Both the position numbers and the translations under genes were made by a program. Of a stretch of DNA of 39,486 bases, positions 1-7,419 are shown in pieces. Under the pieces are notes generated by a model. It was not told the DNA's origin. It saw only the letters and a program-made list of their open reading frames with translations, and did no database searches. Position 1 is the stretch's first letter. Each line of letters begins with the position of its first letter. Source of the DNA: Thermotogales bacterium (GTDB lineage Bacteria > Thermotogota > Thermotogae > Petrotogales > Kosmotogaceae); NCBI GenBank assembly GCA_003561215.1, contig PWXG01000157.1, positions 1 to 39,486 on the forward strand, given 5' to 3'.

Positions 1-399
1 AAGGGATATCGCACTACGCCGCAGAGAGTAGCGGTACTCAAGGCGCTAATAGGAAACAAGAACCACCCAACTGCCGATGATCTGTTCAAGGTTGCTTCAA
101 GGAATTACCGCAGCGTCTCGTTGGCGACAGTCTACAATGTTCTTCAAATGCTTGAAAGGGAGAATCTTGTGAGATCACATTCCTTTACCGGCAGTGGACT
201 TCATTATGATCCGGATATCTCCGATCACGCTCATTTCGTCTGTGGTAAGTGTTGCAAGGTGTACGATCTGAGCATCAATGCCCCTTCGTGGGCTGTGATA
301 CTGAACAGTCTCGAATCAGGCTTCAAAATAATCGGCTATGAGATAGTCCTTCATGGAATCTGCGAAACTTGCCTTCAAAGTCGGCAGGAAATCGGCTAA
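1..399 (+). CDS. Fur/PerR-family metal-dependent repressor (5' end missing)
   Basis: The open frame runs from base 1 without a start codon in the window, so the N-terminus is cut off. The visible 132 residues cover the winged helix (RTTPQR near the start, then HPTADDLF and SLATVYNVL, the Fur family DNA-recognition helix region) and the dimerisation domain with the HAHFVCGKC metal-site segment and a second CETC pair near the C-terminus. The two CxxC pairs match the structural zinc site of Fur/PerR/Zur proteins. The sequence does not show whether it senses iron, peroxide, zinc or manganese. The gene lies 28 bases upstream of pheS on the same strand, but no functional link is obvious. No target operator was recognised in the window. 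Confidence 0.9.
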   Translation, partial: KGYRTTPQRVAVLKALIGNKNHPTADDLFKVASRNYRSVSLATVYNVLQMLERENLVRSHSFTGSGLHYDPDISDHAHFVCGKCCKVYDLSINAPSWAVILNSLESGFKIIGYEIVLHGICETCLQSRQEIG

Positions 400-427
400 A
401 ATCGAACAAGTGAACGGAGGTGTTCCC

Positions 428-1465
428 GTGTCGATCGGCATGACGGATCTGGACGTGCAGAATATCATTGATCAGATAAAGCAAGTCTCTGATATCAACG
501 AGCTGCAAGAACTGAAAGCTCGCTTTCTCGGAAGACAGGGAGCTCTTACAACTGCAATGAAGAAGATCAGGGAGGTTTCGCCCGACAGGAGAAAAGATCT
601 CGGGAAGACGCTGAATCTCTACAAGCAGAGTATTGAAGATGCTCTGGATGAACAGCGGAGAAAGCTGTTGGAAGAGCAGAGGAAAAGGCGGGAAGCTTTT
701 CGGCGATATGACATTACCATGCCGGGTGCTTCGAGAGAGATAGGTGCCCTGCATATCATCAGTCAGGTGCAAGAAGAAGTACAGGAGATCTTCCTCAGCA
801 TGGGATTCGAGCTTGCAGTCGGTCCGGAAATGGAGACTGCCTACTACAATTTTGAAGCACTCAATACCCCTGAATGGCATCCATCAAGGGATATGCATGA
901 TACCTTCTATCTTTCGAATGGAATGCTCCTTCGCACTCATACCTCGCCCGTGCAAATTCGGGTGATGGAAGAAAGAAAGCCGCCGCTGGCAATTTTCTCG
1001 CCAGGAAGGTGCTATCGCAAAGACACACCCGATGCGACACATCTTCCCATGTTCTACCAGATTGAAGCTCTTTATGTTGACAAGAACGTATCTGTTGCTC
1101 ATTTGAAGGGCACACTGGAAGTACTTGCAAAACGCTTATTCGGCCAGGACAGGGAGATCAGATTGCGCCCGAGCTACTTCCCTTTCACCGAACCAAGTTT
1201 CGAAGTATACGTGAGCTGTGGTATCTGTCATTCGTCAGGCTGCAGGAGTTGTGGCGGCACCGGGTGGCTGGAGATATTGGGTGCAGGAATGGTTCATCCA
1301 AACGTCTTCAGGAGTGTGGGCTATGACCCGGGCGAATGGTCCGGATTTGCCCTCGGTATGGGTTTGGAAAGAACCATAATGCTGAAGTACGATCTGGAAG
1401 ATATTCGCGAGTTGATGAGAAATGATCGCCGCTTCATCAAGGCGTTCAGGGGGGTGGTTTTGTGA
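428..1465 (+). CDS. pheS: Phenylalanine--tRNA ligase alpha subunit
   Basis: This is the catalytic subunit of the heterotetrameric class II PheRS, which charges tRNA-Phe in the cytoplasm. The 345 residues fit the family length. An N-terminal coiled-coil arm (about residues 20-100) is followed by the class II core, with HPSRDMHDTFY, LLRTHTSPVQ, GRCYRKD and the C-terminal GFALGMGLERT motif 3. A four-cysteine insertion (CGICHSSGCRSCGGTGW) precedes GAGMVHP, as in a known subset of PheS proteins. I chose the GTG at 428 because GGAGG at 416-420 lies 7 bases upstream. The frame is open back to an ATG at 353 inside the fur-like gene, but that start has no ribosome site and adds non-homologous residues. 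The stop overlaps the pheT start in GTGA. Confidence 0.97.
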   Translation: MSIGMTDLDVQNIIDQIKQVSDINELQELKARFLGRQGALTTAMKKIREVSPDRRKDLGKTLNLYKQSIEDALDEQRRKLLEEQRKRREAFRRYDITMPGASREIGALHIISQVQEEVQEIFLSMGFELAVGPEMETAYYNFEALNTPEWHPSRDMHDTFYLSNGMLLRTHTSPVQIRVMEERKPPLAIFSPGRCYRKDTPDATHLPMFYQIEALYVDKNVSVAHLKGTLEVLAKRLFGQDREIRLRPSYFPFTEPSFEVYVSCGICHSSGCRSCGGTGWLEILGAGMVHPNVFRSVGYDPGEWSGFALGMGLERTIMLKYDLEDIRELMRNDRRFIKAFRGVVL

Positions 1466-3813
1466 GAATACCGACCGGATGGCTCAAAGAATTCGTTGAC
1501 GTTTCGAGCAAGACGACCCAATCTATTGCTGACGCTTTGTCTATGAGTGGCACAGAGGTCAACTCAATAATGTTTCCCTGGGAATACATACACGGGGCAG
1601 TCAGCGGGAAGATCGTGGAAATCAACGATCATCCGCATTCTGAAGAACTGCGAACTACGAGGGTAGATGTTGGTGACACAGCACTGCAGATCGTCACCTC
1701 AGATCTGACAGTGCGAGAAGGCGAGACAGTTGCTGTAATTCCTTCAGGAGGCAGTTACGAAGACCTGGATATCCGTGATAGAGACATCAGGGGTGTCAAT
1801 TCGGAGGGGATGTATCTTTCCCTTGAGGAGCTTCGTCTGGAAGAAGACTCAACAAGAGTCTTCAGATTTGATGGTGAGGTCGAACCAGGACTTGATGCGA
1901 AGGAACAACTCGGTTTTGACGAAGCGGTCATCGAGGTCGAGCTTACTCCCAATCGCGGAGACTGCCTTTCGATAAAGGGCATAGCAAGAGAACTCGCCGC
2001 TTTCTATGGCACTCGGTTGCGAGTTCCTGATGTTCCCCAGATCGATGAGGAAGAAAGGTCCGTGGGTGTCAAAATCGAGGACAAGGCGTGCTATCGCTAC
2101 ACCGCGCTGCTACTGGAGAGTGTTGAAGTAGGTCCTTCCCCACTCTGGATGAGAAAGAGGCTGGTAGAAGCCGGGCTGAGGCCGAGAAACAACGTTATTG
2201 ATATCACAAACTACGTGATGCTTGAAACTGGGCATCCAGTACACGCTTTCGATTTTGGTCGGTTTCGGAGTAATTCGATTCTCGTGAGGACGGCAAGGGA
2301 AAACGAGACCTTGCAGCTTCTCGACAAAAGGCAGGTTTCGCTCGAAGAAGGAGACCTTCTCATAACCGACGGAACAGAACCTGTTGCTCTTGCGGGAGTT
2401 ATGGGAGGCCTGAAATCCGGCATATACGAAGACACAAGCAGCATTCTTCTCGAGGTTGCAGTCTTTGATCCTGTGACCATAAGAAGAACATCGAGAAGAC
2501 TGGGCATTAAAACAGACAGTTCATACAGGTTCGAGCGCGGTGTCGATGCGTCTGACTCCGTTTATGTGATAGAGCGACTTGCAGATCTGATGATCAAACA
2601 CGCAGGCGCAAAGGTTGCTAGCAAGATTGAAGATGCTGGACATTTTGAGGAGGCAGAACCGATACACCTGAGAAAATGGTATGTAGATTCTGTGCTTGGC
2701 ACCGTCGTGCCCATAAAGAAGATTCCTCAGATTCTAGATGCACTTGGTTTTGAACTGGAAGAAAGGGGCGACGGCTGGCAGGTCAAGAGCCCTCCTTACA
2801 GGCATGATATCGAGCAGGAGATTGACCTCGTCGAAGAAGTGGGAAGGGTTTTCGGATATGATCGGGTGGCGGCTAAGCCACCACGGATATTGCCGATAGC
2901 GGCGGATCTTCCCGAGGAGGTTTTGAAGACAAGAAGAACACGGCGATTTTTGACTGCTCTTGGTTATGATGAGGCGGCTAACTACAGCTTCATAAGTCCT
3001 GATAGCATACCGGGCCTTGATCAAGGCGAAGAGCTTGTTCAACTGAAGAACCCAATCTCGATAGACATGTCTTTGATGAGGCCTTACGTGTTCGCAGGAC
3101 TTCTGGGAGTTGCTTCATACAATTACAGGCGTCAGAATAAGGACATTAGGGTTTTTGAGGTAGGACGGACATTCACGGGCAAGGAGGAGCTGCACCTGGC
3201 GATGCTTGCGACTGGACGAGAGAACCCTTCAGATTTCTCGGACAAGCGTGAGACTACCTTCTACACGTTCAAAGGGGCAGTAGAGGCTTTTCTTGACTTC
3301 TTCGGTGCTTCGCCCGAATTTGTTCAGTATGAACTTCCCTGGCTCGAAAAGAGTTGTGCTGCTGCGATTCACGTTGAAGGTAATAATATCGGATTCCTTG
3401 GCACCTTTGACAAAGACTTCGCAGAGCATTCTTACGATATCAAGACCGGCGAGTTATTCATAGCAGAGATCCGGCTCGACGATCTTTCTGTTAACAGACG
3501 AAGTGACATCGGGAAGGTGAGTTTCTCTCCGTTTCCCAGGATCTTTAGGGACCTTTCTTTCATAGTCCCTTCAGATATCTACTACGAGGATCTTGAGCGT
3601 AGTATCCGGGAGTGTGCACCCGAAGTCCTTGCCGAAGTCACTGTTACTGACGTTTACAGGGGAAAAGGCATACCAGATGGACATAAGAGCATCACATTCA
3701 CCCTTGTATTCGAGTCTTTCACAGGCACTCTGAAGGACGAAGAAGTCTCGAGGGTTGTTGAAGATGTTGTTTCGTGCGTTGAGAAGCTCGGCGCGAGGCT
3801 GAGAGACAGCTAG
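1462..3813 (+). CDS. pheT: Phenylalanine--tRNA ligase beta subunit
   Basis: This is the beta subunit of PheRS (783 residues, full length), which carries tRNA binding and editing. Domains in order: an N-terminal EMAP-II-like OB fold (about 40-150), the B3/B4 editing module (about 205-385, with RPRNNVIDITNYVM and HPVHAFD), the B5 domain (about 400-475, with SPPYRHDI and DLVEEVGRVFGYD), the catalytic-like core, and a C-terminal ferredoxin-fold anticodon-binding domain (about 690-783, SFSPFPRIFRDLSF). The GTG start overlaps the pheS stop by 4 bases and has a purine-rich ribosome site at about 1449-1457, so the two subunits are translationally coupled. The gene converges on lnt with 19 bases between stop codons. 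No strong terminator is visible there. Confidence 0.97.
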   Translation: MRIPTGWLKEFVDVSSKTTQSIADALSMSGTEVNSIMFPWEYIHGAVSGKIVEINDHPHSEELRTTRVDVGDTALQIVTSDLTVREGETVAVIPSGGSYEDLDIRDRDIRGVNSEGMYLSLEELRLEEDSTRVFRFDGEVEPGLDAKEQLGFDEAVIEVELTPNRGDCLSIKGIARELAAFYGTRLRVPDVPQIDEEERSVGVKIEDKACYRYTALLLESVEVGPSPLWMRKRLVEAGLRPRNNVIDITNYVMLETGHPVHAFDFGRFRSNSILVRTARENETLQLLDKRQVSLEEGDLLITDGTEPVALAGVMGGLKSGIYEDTSSILLEVAVFDPVTIRRTSRRLGIKTDSSYRFERGVDASDSVYVIERLADLMIKHAGAKVASKIEDAGHFEEAEPIHLRKWYVDSVLGTVVPIKKIPQILDALGFELEERGDGWQVKSPPYRHDIEQEIDLVEEVGRVFGYDRVAAKPPRILPIAADLPEEVLKTRRTRRFLTALGYDEAANYSFISPDSIPGLDQGEELVQLKNPISIDMSLMRPYVFAGLLGVASYNYRRQNKDIRVFEVGRTFTGKEELHLAMLATGRENPSDFSDKRETTFYTFKGAVEAFLDFFGASPEFVQYELPWLEKSCAAAIHVEGNNIGFLGTFDKDFAEHSYDIKTGELFIAEIRLDDLSVNRRSDIGKVSFSPFPRIFRDLSFIVPSDIYYEDLERSIRECAPEVLAEVTVTDVYRGKGIPDGHKSITFTLVFESFTGTLKDEEVSRVVEDVVSCVEKLGARLRDS

Positions 3814-3832
3814 AGACTCTCAGTCACCGGAT

Positions 3833-5353
3833 CTACGATTTTCGAGCCTTCTTTATCTGCGGAGAGATCATCACGACGAAGAGATAAAGACCGATGATCA
3901 TCAAGCTTGCGGTGAAAATCCATTCTCCATAACTGTTGTAGAGAGTCTGATCGTCTCTGGGCACGAAATTCAAAGTATCTAACAAGAAGACTTCGTCTGT
4001 CTCGAAAACAGTCGGAAATGTCTTGAGCGTCCTGCCATATGGGTCTATTACTCCGCTTATTCCGGTATTCGAAACCTGGATGCCGAATCTCCTGTTTTCC
4101 ACTGAACGGAAGATCATCTGTGCAAAATGCTGCTGCAGTGCAGTGTTGTGATCAAACCATCCATCGTTTGTTGAAGTTACCAGGACCTGGCCGCCCGCTT
4201 TAACGAGTCCTCGACTAACCTCAGGATAGTAAGAATCGAAACAGATCTGTACTGCCAGATTCGTGAAAGCAAAATCGAAGACCGTATACTCCTCTCCTGG
4301 ACTAAAGAAATCGAGAAAGCGCAGAAACCCGAAAAGTCCAAAAATCCTGGGATAGGGTAGTATTTCGACAAAGGGTGTGGGTTTCATTTTGGCGTAGAAC
4401 TCTTCACCAAAGCCATTTGAATCAATAATCCGTACCTGGTTATAGTTTTTGTCGTTGTAGGTCGGAAAACCTATCAAGACTGATAAGTCTCTTTCAGAAA
4501 CGATCTCCTGTAGCCTGGATCCAACGTAGTTGTTCCTGATATCTGACATGAACGTTGCTTCGGGCATCACTACCCATGAGCCCTCGGGAACGCTTCTCAG
4601 AGCATCCTCCACTACGGCCAACACAACACTGGCAGGTTCGTTGTACTTGATTGATTGGGGGAAGTTCGTTTGAACGGCAACTACCTCACCAGATTCACCA
4701 TCACCTACCGCAATCCTGGGAACGAAACGCTCCAGAAGACTGCTGATCGAGAAAACACAACCCAGGACAATCATAACGAGAGCTGCCTTCTTCAGAAAAG
4801 CCTTTGGCATTATTGTGTAGAGTATGTAATTAACGGAGACGATCAGAAAGACAAGTAGCAGGGTCCCGCCTAGCGGGAGCAACTGGAGTAACCCAAGATC
4901 GTTGATCAAAGCATGCGAAAGCCTTCCACCGGTAAATCCGAGTGGTCCATATCCTCTGATTGACTCGAAAACAACAAAAAGCGAAGCCACAACCAATGAA
5001 GAGAACAGACGATTCTTCCAGAGATGATCTTTCAGAAGCATGTAAGCAATCCCAAAACCAGCGAATGGAGCGGCCATGATCAGACCCATCAGGAAGAACG
5101 TGACGGTTGCAACAAAGGGCGGGAATGTTTCAAGGACATCAGGAACATTTCTGGAGAGAACAGGGAACACCCAAAAATGCGATAAGAGCAAATAAACGTA
5201 CGCGAAAGCGAAGGCTTTGATAATTCCTGAGAGCAGACTTGACCGATTGAGCTCGAAGAACAGAGGAACGAGTGCAAACCAGATCAGCCCGCCCCAAAGC
5301 ATTCCAGGCATTGAAGCTGCAGTGAGCAGAGCGGAGATGATGACCGCTGCCAA
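3833..5353 (-). CDS. lnt: Apolipoprotein N-acyltransferase
   Basis: This is an integral membrane enzyme that adds the third acyl chain to the N-terminal cysteine of lipoproteins. The N-terminal half holds about six membrane segments. The C-terminal half is a nitrilase-fold domain with the expected catalytic set, numbered from an upstream in-frame TTG at 5362: Glu268 (VVMPEAT), Lys325 and Glu333 (YAKMKPTPFVE, with the spacing of 8 seen in E. coli Lnt), and Cys374 (VQICFDSYYPE). The final membrane helix is at 485-500. The TTG at 5353 is preferred because GGGGG lies 9 bases upstream. The TTG at 5362 has the G-run touching it and would overlap the preceding HAD gene by 8 bases. It is the last gene of a PP-loop/HAD/lnt unit. 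The lipoprotein at 19949-21355 is a possible substrate. Confidence 0.93.
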   Translation of the reverse strand: MAAVIISALLTAASMPGMLWGGLIWFALVPLFFELNRSSLLSGIIKAFAFAYVYLLLSHFWVFPVLSRNVPDVLETFPPFVATVTFFLMGLIMAAPFAGFGIAYMLLKDHLWKNRLFSSLVVASLFVVFESIRGYGPLGFTGGRLSHALINDLGLLQLLPLGGTLLLVFLIVSVNYILYTIMPKAFLKKAALVMIVLGCVFSISSLLERFVPRIAVGDGESGEVVAVQTNFPQSIKYNEPASVVLAVVEDALRSVPEGSWVVMPEATFMSDIRNNYVGSRLQEIVSERDLSVLIGFPTYNDKNYNQVRIIDSNGFGEEFYAKMKPTPFVEILPYPRIFGLFGFLRFLDFFSPGEEYTVFDFAFTNLAVQICFDSYYPEVSRGLVKAGGQVLVTSTNDGWFDHNTALQQHFAQMIFRSVENRRFGIQVSNTGISGVIDPYGRTLKTFPTVFETDEVFLLDTLNFVPRDDQTLYNSYGEWIFTASLMIIGLYLFVVMISPQIKKARKS

Positions 5354-5354
5354 G

Positions 5355-6188
5355 TCAGTCAACCCCCATTATCAGGTCGATAGCCTCAGCGACACCGGAA
5401 TCATCGTTGCTGCTGGATGTGACCATCTGGGCAACAGCCTTTATTTCGTCCGGAGCATTGTTCATCGCAACAGATAGTCTGGCTACCTGCATTGCTTCAA
5501 TGTCATTGAAGTTGTCACCAATAAAAGCAACTTCTTCCAGTGATATTCTCAGATGATCTGCGAGAAACCTGAGAGCATGTTCCTTGCCGACTCCCGGACC
5601 GAGTAGTTCATAGAAAGCGTGGTTCTCAATCTCGTTGTTTTTGACAACGGTAATGACGTTGTCGTCAAGCCCGAGTTCTTGCAAGGTTTTCCGAATAATA
5701 TGTTCTTCTCCTTCAAGAGAGATCTCGACAACACCGGTATTCCTCAAATGTGGTATGACGTCATCAACCAGTCGTATCCTCGGTGCATTTTTCGAGTAAT
5801 AATCTACATAAGGCGATTCAGGAACGTCTTCCATAAACATGTCAGGGAGTTCAAAAGAGTCTTTGAAGACTGTAAAAGTCAGGCCTGAGTGTTTTGCAGA
5901 GTTCACTATTCGGATGGCTGTTTTGTTGTCGAGGAGGATCTTCCTCATTATCTCGGGAGGATTCTTGCTATTATCAAGGATCAGGGCCCCGTTCTGGTAT
6001 GCCGTAGGAACAGCTATCTCCAGGTTCTCTACGAATTCTCTGCCAGAGACGTAGCTTCGACCTGTCGATATCGAAAGGTGTATGCCTCTTCCCAGTGCTC
6101 TTTTCATCGCCTGGATGTTTCTTCCAGGGATCCTCTTCTCTTCGTTTAACAGCGTTCCGTCAAGATCAATAACTACGAGTCTGATCAT
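5355..6188 (-). CDS. Cof-type HAD-superfamily phosphatase
   Basis: This is a 277-residue soluble hydrolase of the haloacid dehalogenase superfamily, class IIB (Cof/YbjI-like). Motif I is VVIDLDGTLL, with nucleophile Asp8 and acid/base Asp10. Motif II is the Ser in SISTGRS. The C2 cap lies in the middle, and motif IV is GDNFNDIEAM, with the usual C-terminal tail of Cof proteins. Such enzymes usually dephosphorylate sugar phosphates, flavin precursors or pyridoxal phosphate, and the sequence does not show which. The ATG at 6188 has GGGAG 7 bases upstream. It begins 4 bases after the PP-loop gene, so the two are almost certainly co-transcribed, with lnt following directly. Confidence 0.92.
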   Translation of the reverse strand: MIRLVVIDLDGTLLNEEKRIPGRNIQAMKRALGRGIHLSISTGRSYVSGREFVENLEIAVPTAYQNGALILDNSKNPPEIMRKILLDNKTAIRIVNSAKHSGLTFTVFKDSFELPDMFMEDVPESPYVDYYSKNAPRIRLVDDVIPHLRNTGVVEISLEGEEHIIRKTLQELGLDDNVITVVKNNEIENHAFYELLGPGVGKEHALRFLADHLRISLEEVAFIGDNFNDIEAMQVARLSVAMNNAPDEIKAVAQMVTSSSNDDSGVAEAIDLIMGVD

Positions 6189-6192
6189 CAGA

Positions 6193-7140
6193 TCACTCCC
6201 TGGAAAATCCTACAACGTGAAAAGTCTCGAGTCTCGCGTTTCTGGAGCGTAACCACTTCACCCTGATAGGCACAGAAAACTCCGGTTGCAAACGTCCTTT
6301 TTCTATCCAATATCTTGATTCTGAATCATTGATTATCGCCGGGTTAGCAGATATCAGCAATGTGATCGGAGAGTCCAGATAATGGACCTCATCTATCTCA
6401 GGTGTTTTCTTCATTCTTACGATCAATTCCTTGATCACCTCCGGTTTCAACAGCGGAAGCACGTTTATCAGAGCAATGTTCCTTGACAAAGGGCCAACAA
6501 TCTTGACATTGACCAGGTCCGATTTCCTGTCAGAAAGGTAGTCAAGAAGCAACTCGTTGGCAACAGACACTGCTTTGCCGTGATAGTAAGGGTTTATAAG
6601 CATTTTTAGCAGGTGCTTAAGCTTACAGCCTTCTCTTCCCGGAGATTCTCCGATTCTCTCCACAGTTATCCCGAAGTAATCAAGCGCCTCCTGAACCAGA
6701 GACCTGGTCCAGTGTCTTATGGGGGCATAGAAGCCGTCTTTCACTGCAATTCCGGTCTTGCCCCAGGAATCACTCTGATTTGCTCCGGTTGCTACAAGTC
6801 GGTTCGATATTCTTCGGATCGCACCCATCTTTGCCACCCTCGTGCAACGGTTGCAGGATGGCCCTTTTCGCCAAATCTCCTCTTGTGTCTTCTTTTCACC
6901 TACTACGATGAGTTCAAGGCCAAGGGAAATGGCTGCTCTGCTAACGATCTCGGCGCTTTTAGCGTAACTGTATCTTTCAAATGAGACATTGATTAGTCTC
7001 ACGTGTTCTCTTCCGAGTGCTTCAGCGCACAGTTTCGCTACAAGCGTGCTGTCTTTGCCGCCCGAAAATGCAACATCTATGCTGTCAGCATTACTGCGTA
7101 TCTCCCTGACCACAATGCGGATTTCTTCTTTGTGGTGCAT
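6193..7140 (-). CDS. PP-loop ATP pyrophosphatase, possibly LarE/ExsB-like sulfur transferase
   Basis: This 315-residue protein carries the PP-loop signature SGGKDS (residues 26-31) of enzymes that adenylate a substrate with release of pyrophosphate. A CNRC pair (Cys96, Cys99) and a further cysteine in GREGCKL (Cys172) fall where sulfur-carrying or metal-binding cysteines occur in LarE- and TtuA-type members. The segment ATGANQSD resembles the DGxNxDD region of LarE. The C-terminal third (about 200-315) is not recognisable. Substrate is unknown; a role in tRNA thiolation or cofactor sulfuration is inference only. An in-frame TGA lies immediately upstream of the ATG, which fixes the start, although GGGAGG is 15 bases away. 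It heads the three-gene unit with the HAD phosphatase and lnt. Confidence 0.75.
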   Translation of the reverse strand: MHHKEEIRIVVREIRSNADSIDVAFSGGKDSTLVAKLCAEALGREHVRLINVSFERYSYAKSAEIVSRAAISLGLELIVVGEKKTQEEIWRKGPSCNRCTRVAKMGAIRRISNRLVATGANQSDSWGKTGIAVKDGFYAPIRHWTRSLVQEALDYFGITVERIGESPGREGCKLKHLLKMLINPYYHGKAVSVANELLLDYLSDRKSDLVNVKIVGPLSRNIALINVLPLLKPEVIKELIVRMKKTPEIDEVHYLDSPITLLISANPAIINDSESRYWIEKGRLQPEFSVPIRVKWLRSRNARLETFHVVGFSRE

Positions 7141-7166
7141 ATCTCAATCAGCTATCCTCCCTGACA

Positions 7167-7172
7167 ATTATA
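7167..7172 (-). promoter_or_regulatory. Candidate -10 element for the PP-loop/HAD/lnt unit
   Basis: A perfect TATAAT reads on the minus strand 26 bases before the ATG at 7140. No good -35 box stands 16-18 bases upstream, so this is a single-element call that rests on the consensus match and its position. Confidence 0.35.
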
Positions 7173-7206
7173 GACTATTACTCAAGATGCATGCAGAAGA
7201 ACATGC

Positions 7207-7233
7207 AAAAAAGAGGTACGCATAGTGCGTACC
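7207..7233 (-). terminator. Rho-independent terminator of the tRNA-Val unit
   Basis: A perfect 8-bp inverted repeat, GGTACGCA/TGCGTACC, with a 3-base loop (7215-7233) is followed on the minus strand by a T-rich run (7207-7212). It lies 55 bases beyond the tRNA 3' end and upstream of the next minus-strand gene, so it ends the tRNA transcript and insulates the PP-loop operon. Confidence 0.8.
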
Positions 7234-7288
7234 GTCAAGAAGTTTCGAAAATCATAGGTTGGAAGTCACAGTGAGGTTGCTTCACTGC

Positions 7289-7363
7289 TGGTGGGTGCGG
7301 CAGGGATTGAACCTGCGACCTCTTCCTCGTCAAGGAAGCGCTCTCCCACTGAGCTACACACCC
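7289..7363 (-). tRNA. tRNA-Val (GAC anticodon)
   Basis: The minus strand folds into a complete cloverleaf. The acceptor stem GGGTGTG pairs with CGCACCC. The D arm is GCTC/GAGC. The anticodon stem CTTCC/GGAAG encloses loop TTGACGA with anticodon GAC. The variable loop is 5 bases, and the T stem GCAGG/CCTGC encloses loop TTCAATC. The discriminator is A, and CCA is encoded at 7291-7289. GAC reads GUC and, by wobble, GUU valine codons. The tRNA has its own promoter (7372-7400) and terminator (7207-7233). Confidence 0.97.
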
Positions 7364-7371
7364 TCTAGGAG

Positions 7372-7400
7372 ATTCTACACCGCAAGTATTTTCCTGTCAA
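7372..7400 (-). promoter_or_regulatory. Sigma-70-type promoter of tRNA-Val
   Basis: On the minus strand a perfect -35 TTGACA (7400-7395) is separated by exactly 17 bases from the -10 TAGAAT (7377-7372), which matches 5 of 6. The mature tRNA starts 8 bases after the -10 box, so the 5' leader would be at most a few bases. Confidence 0.85.
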
Positions 7401-7419
7401 GAAAGCGAGTCTGATTTCC

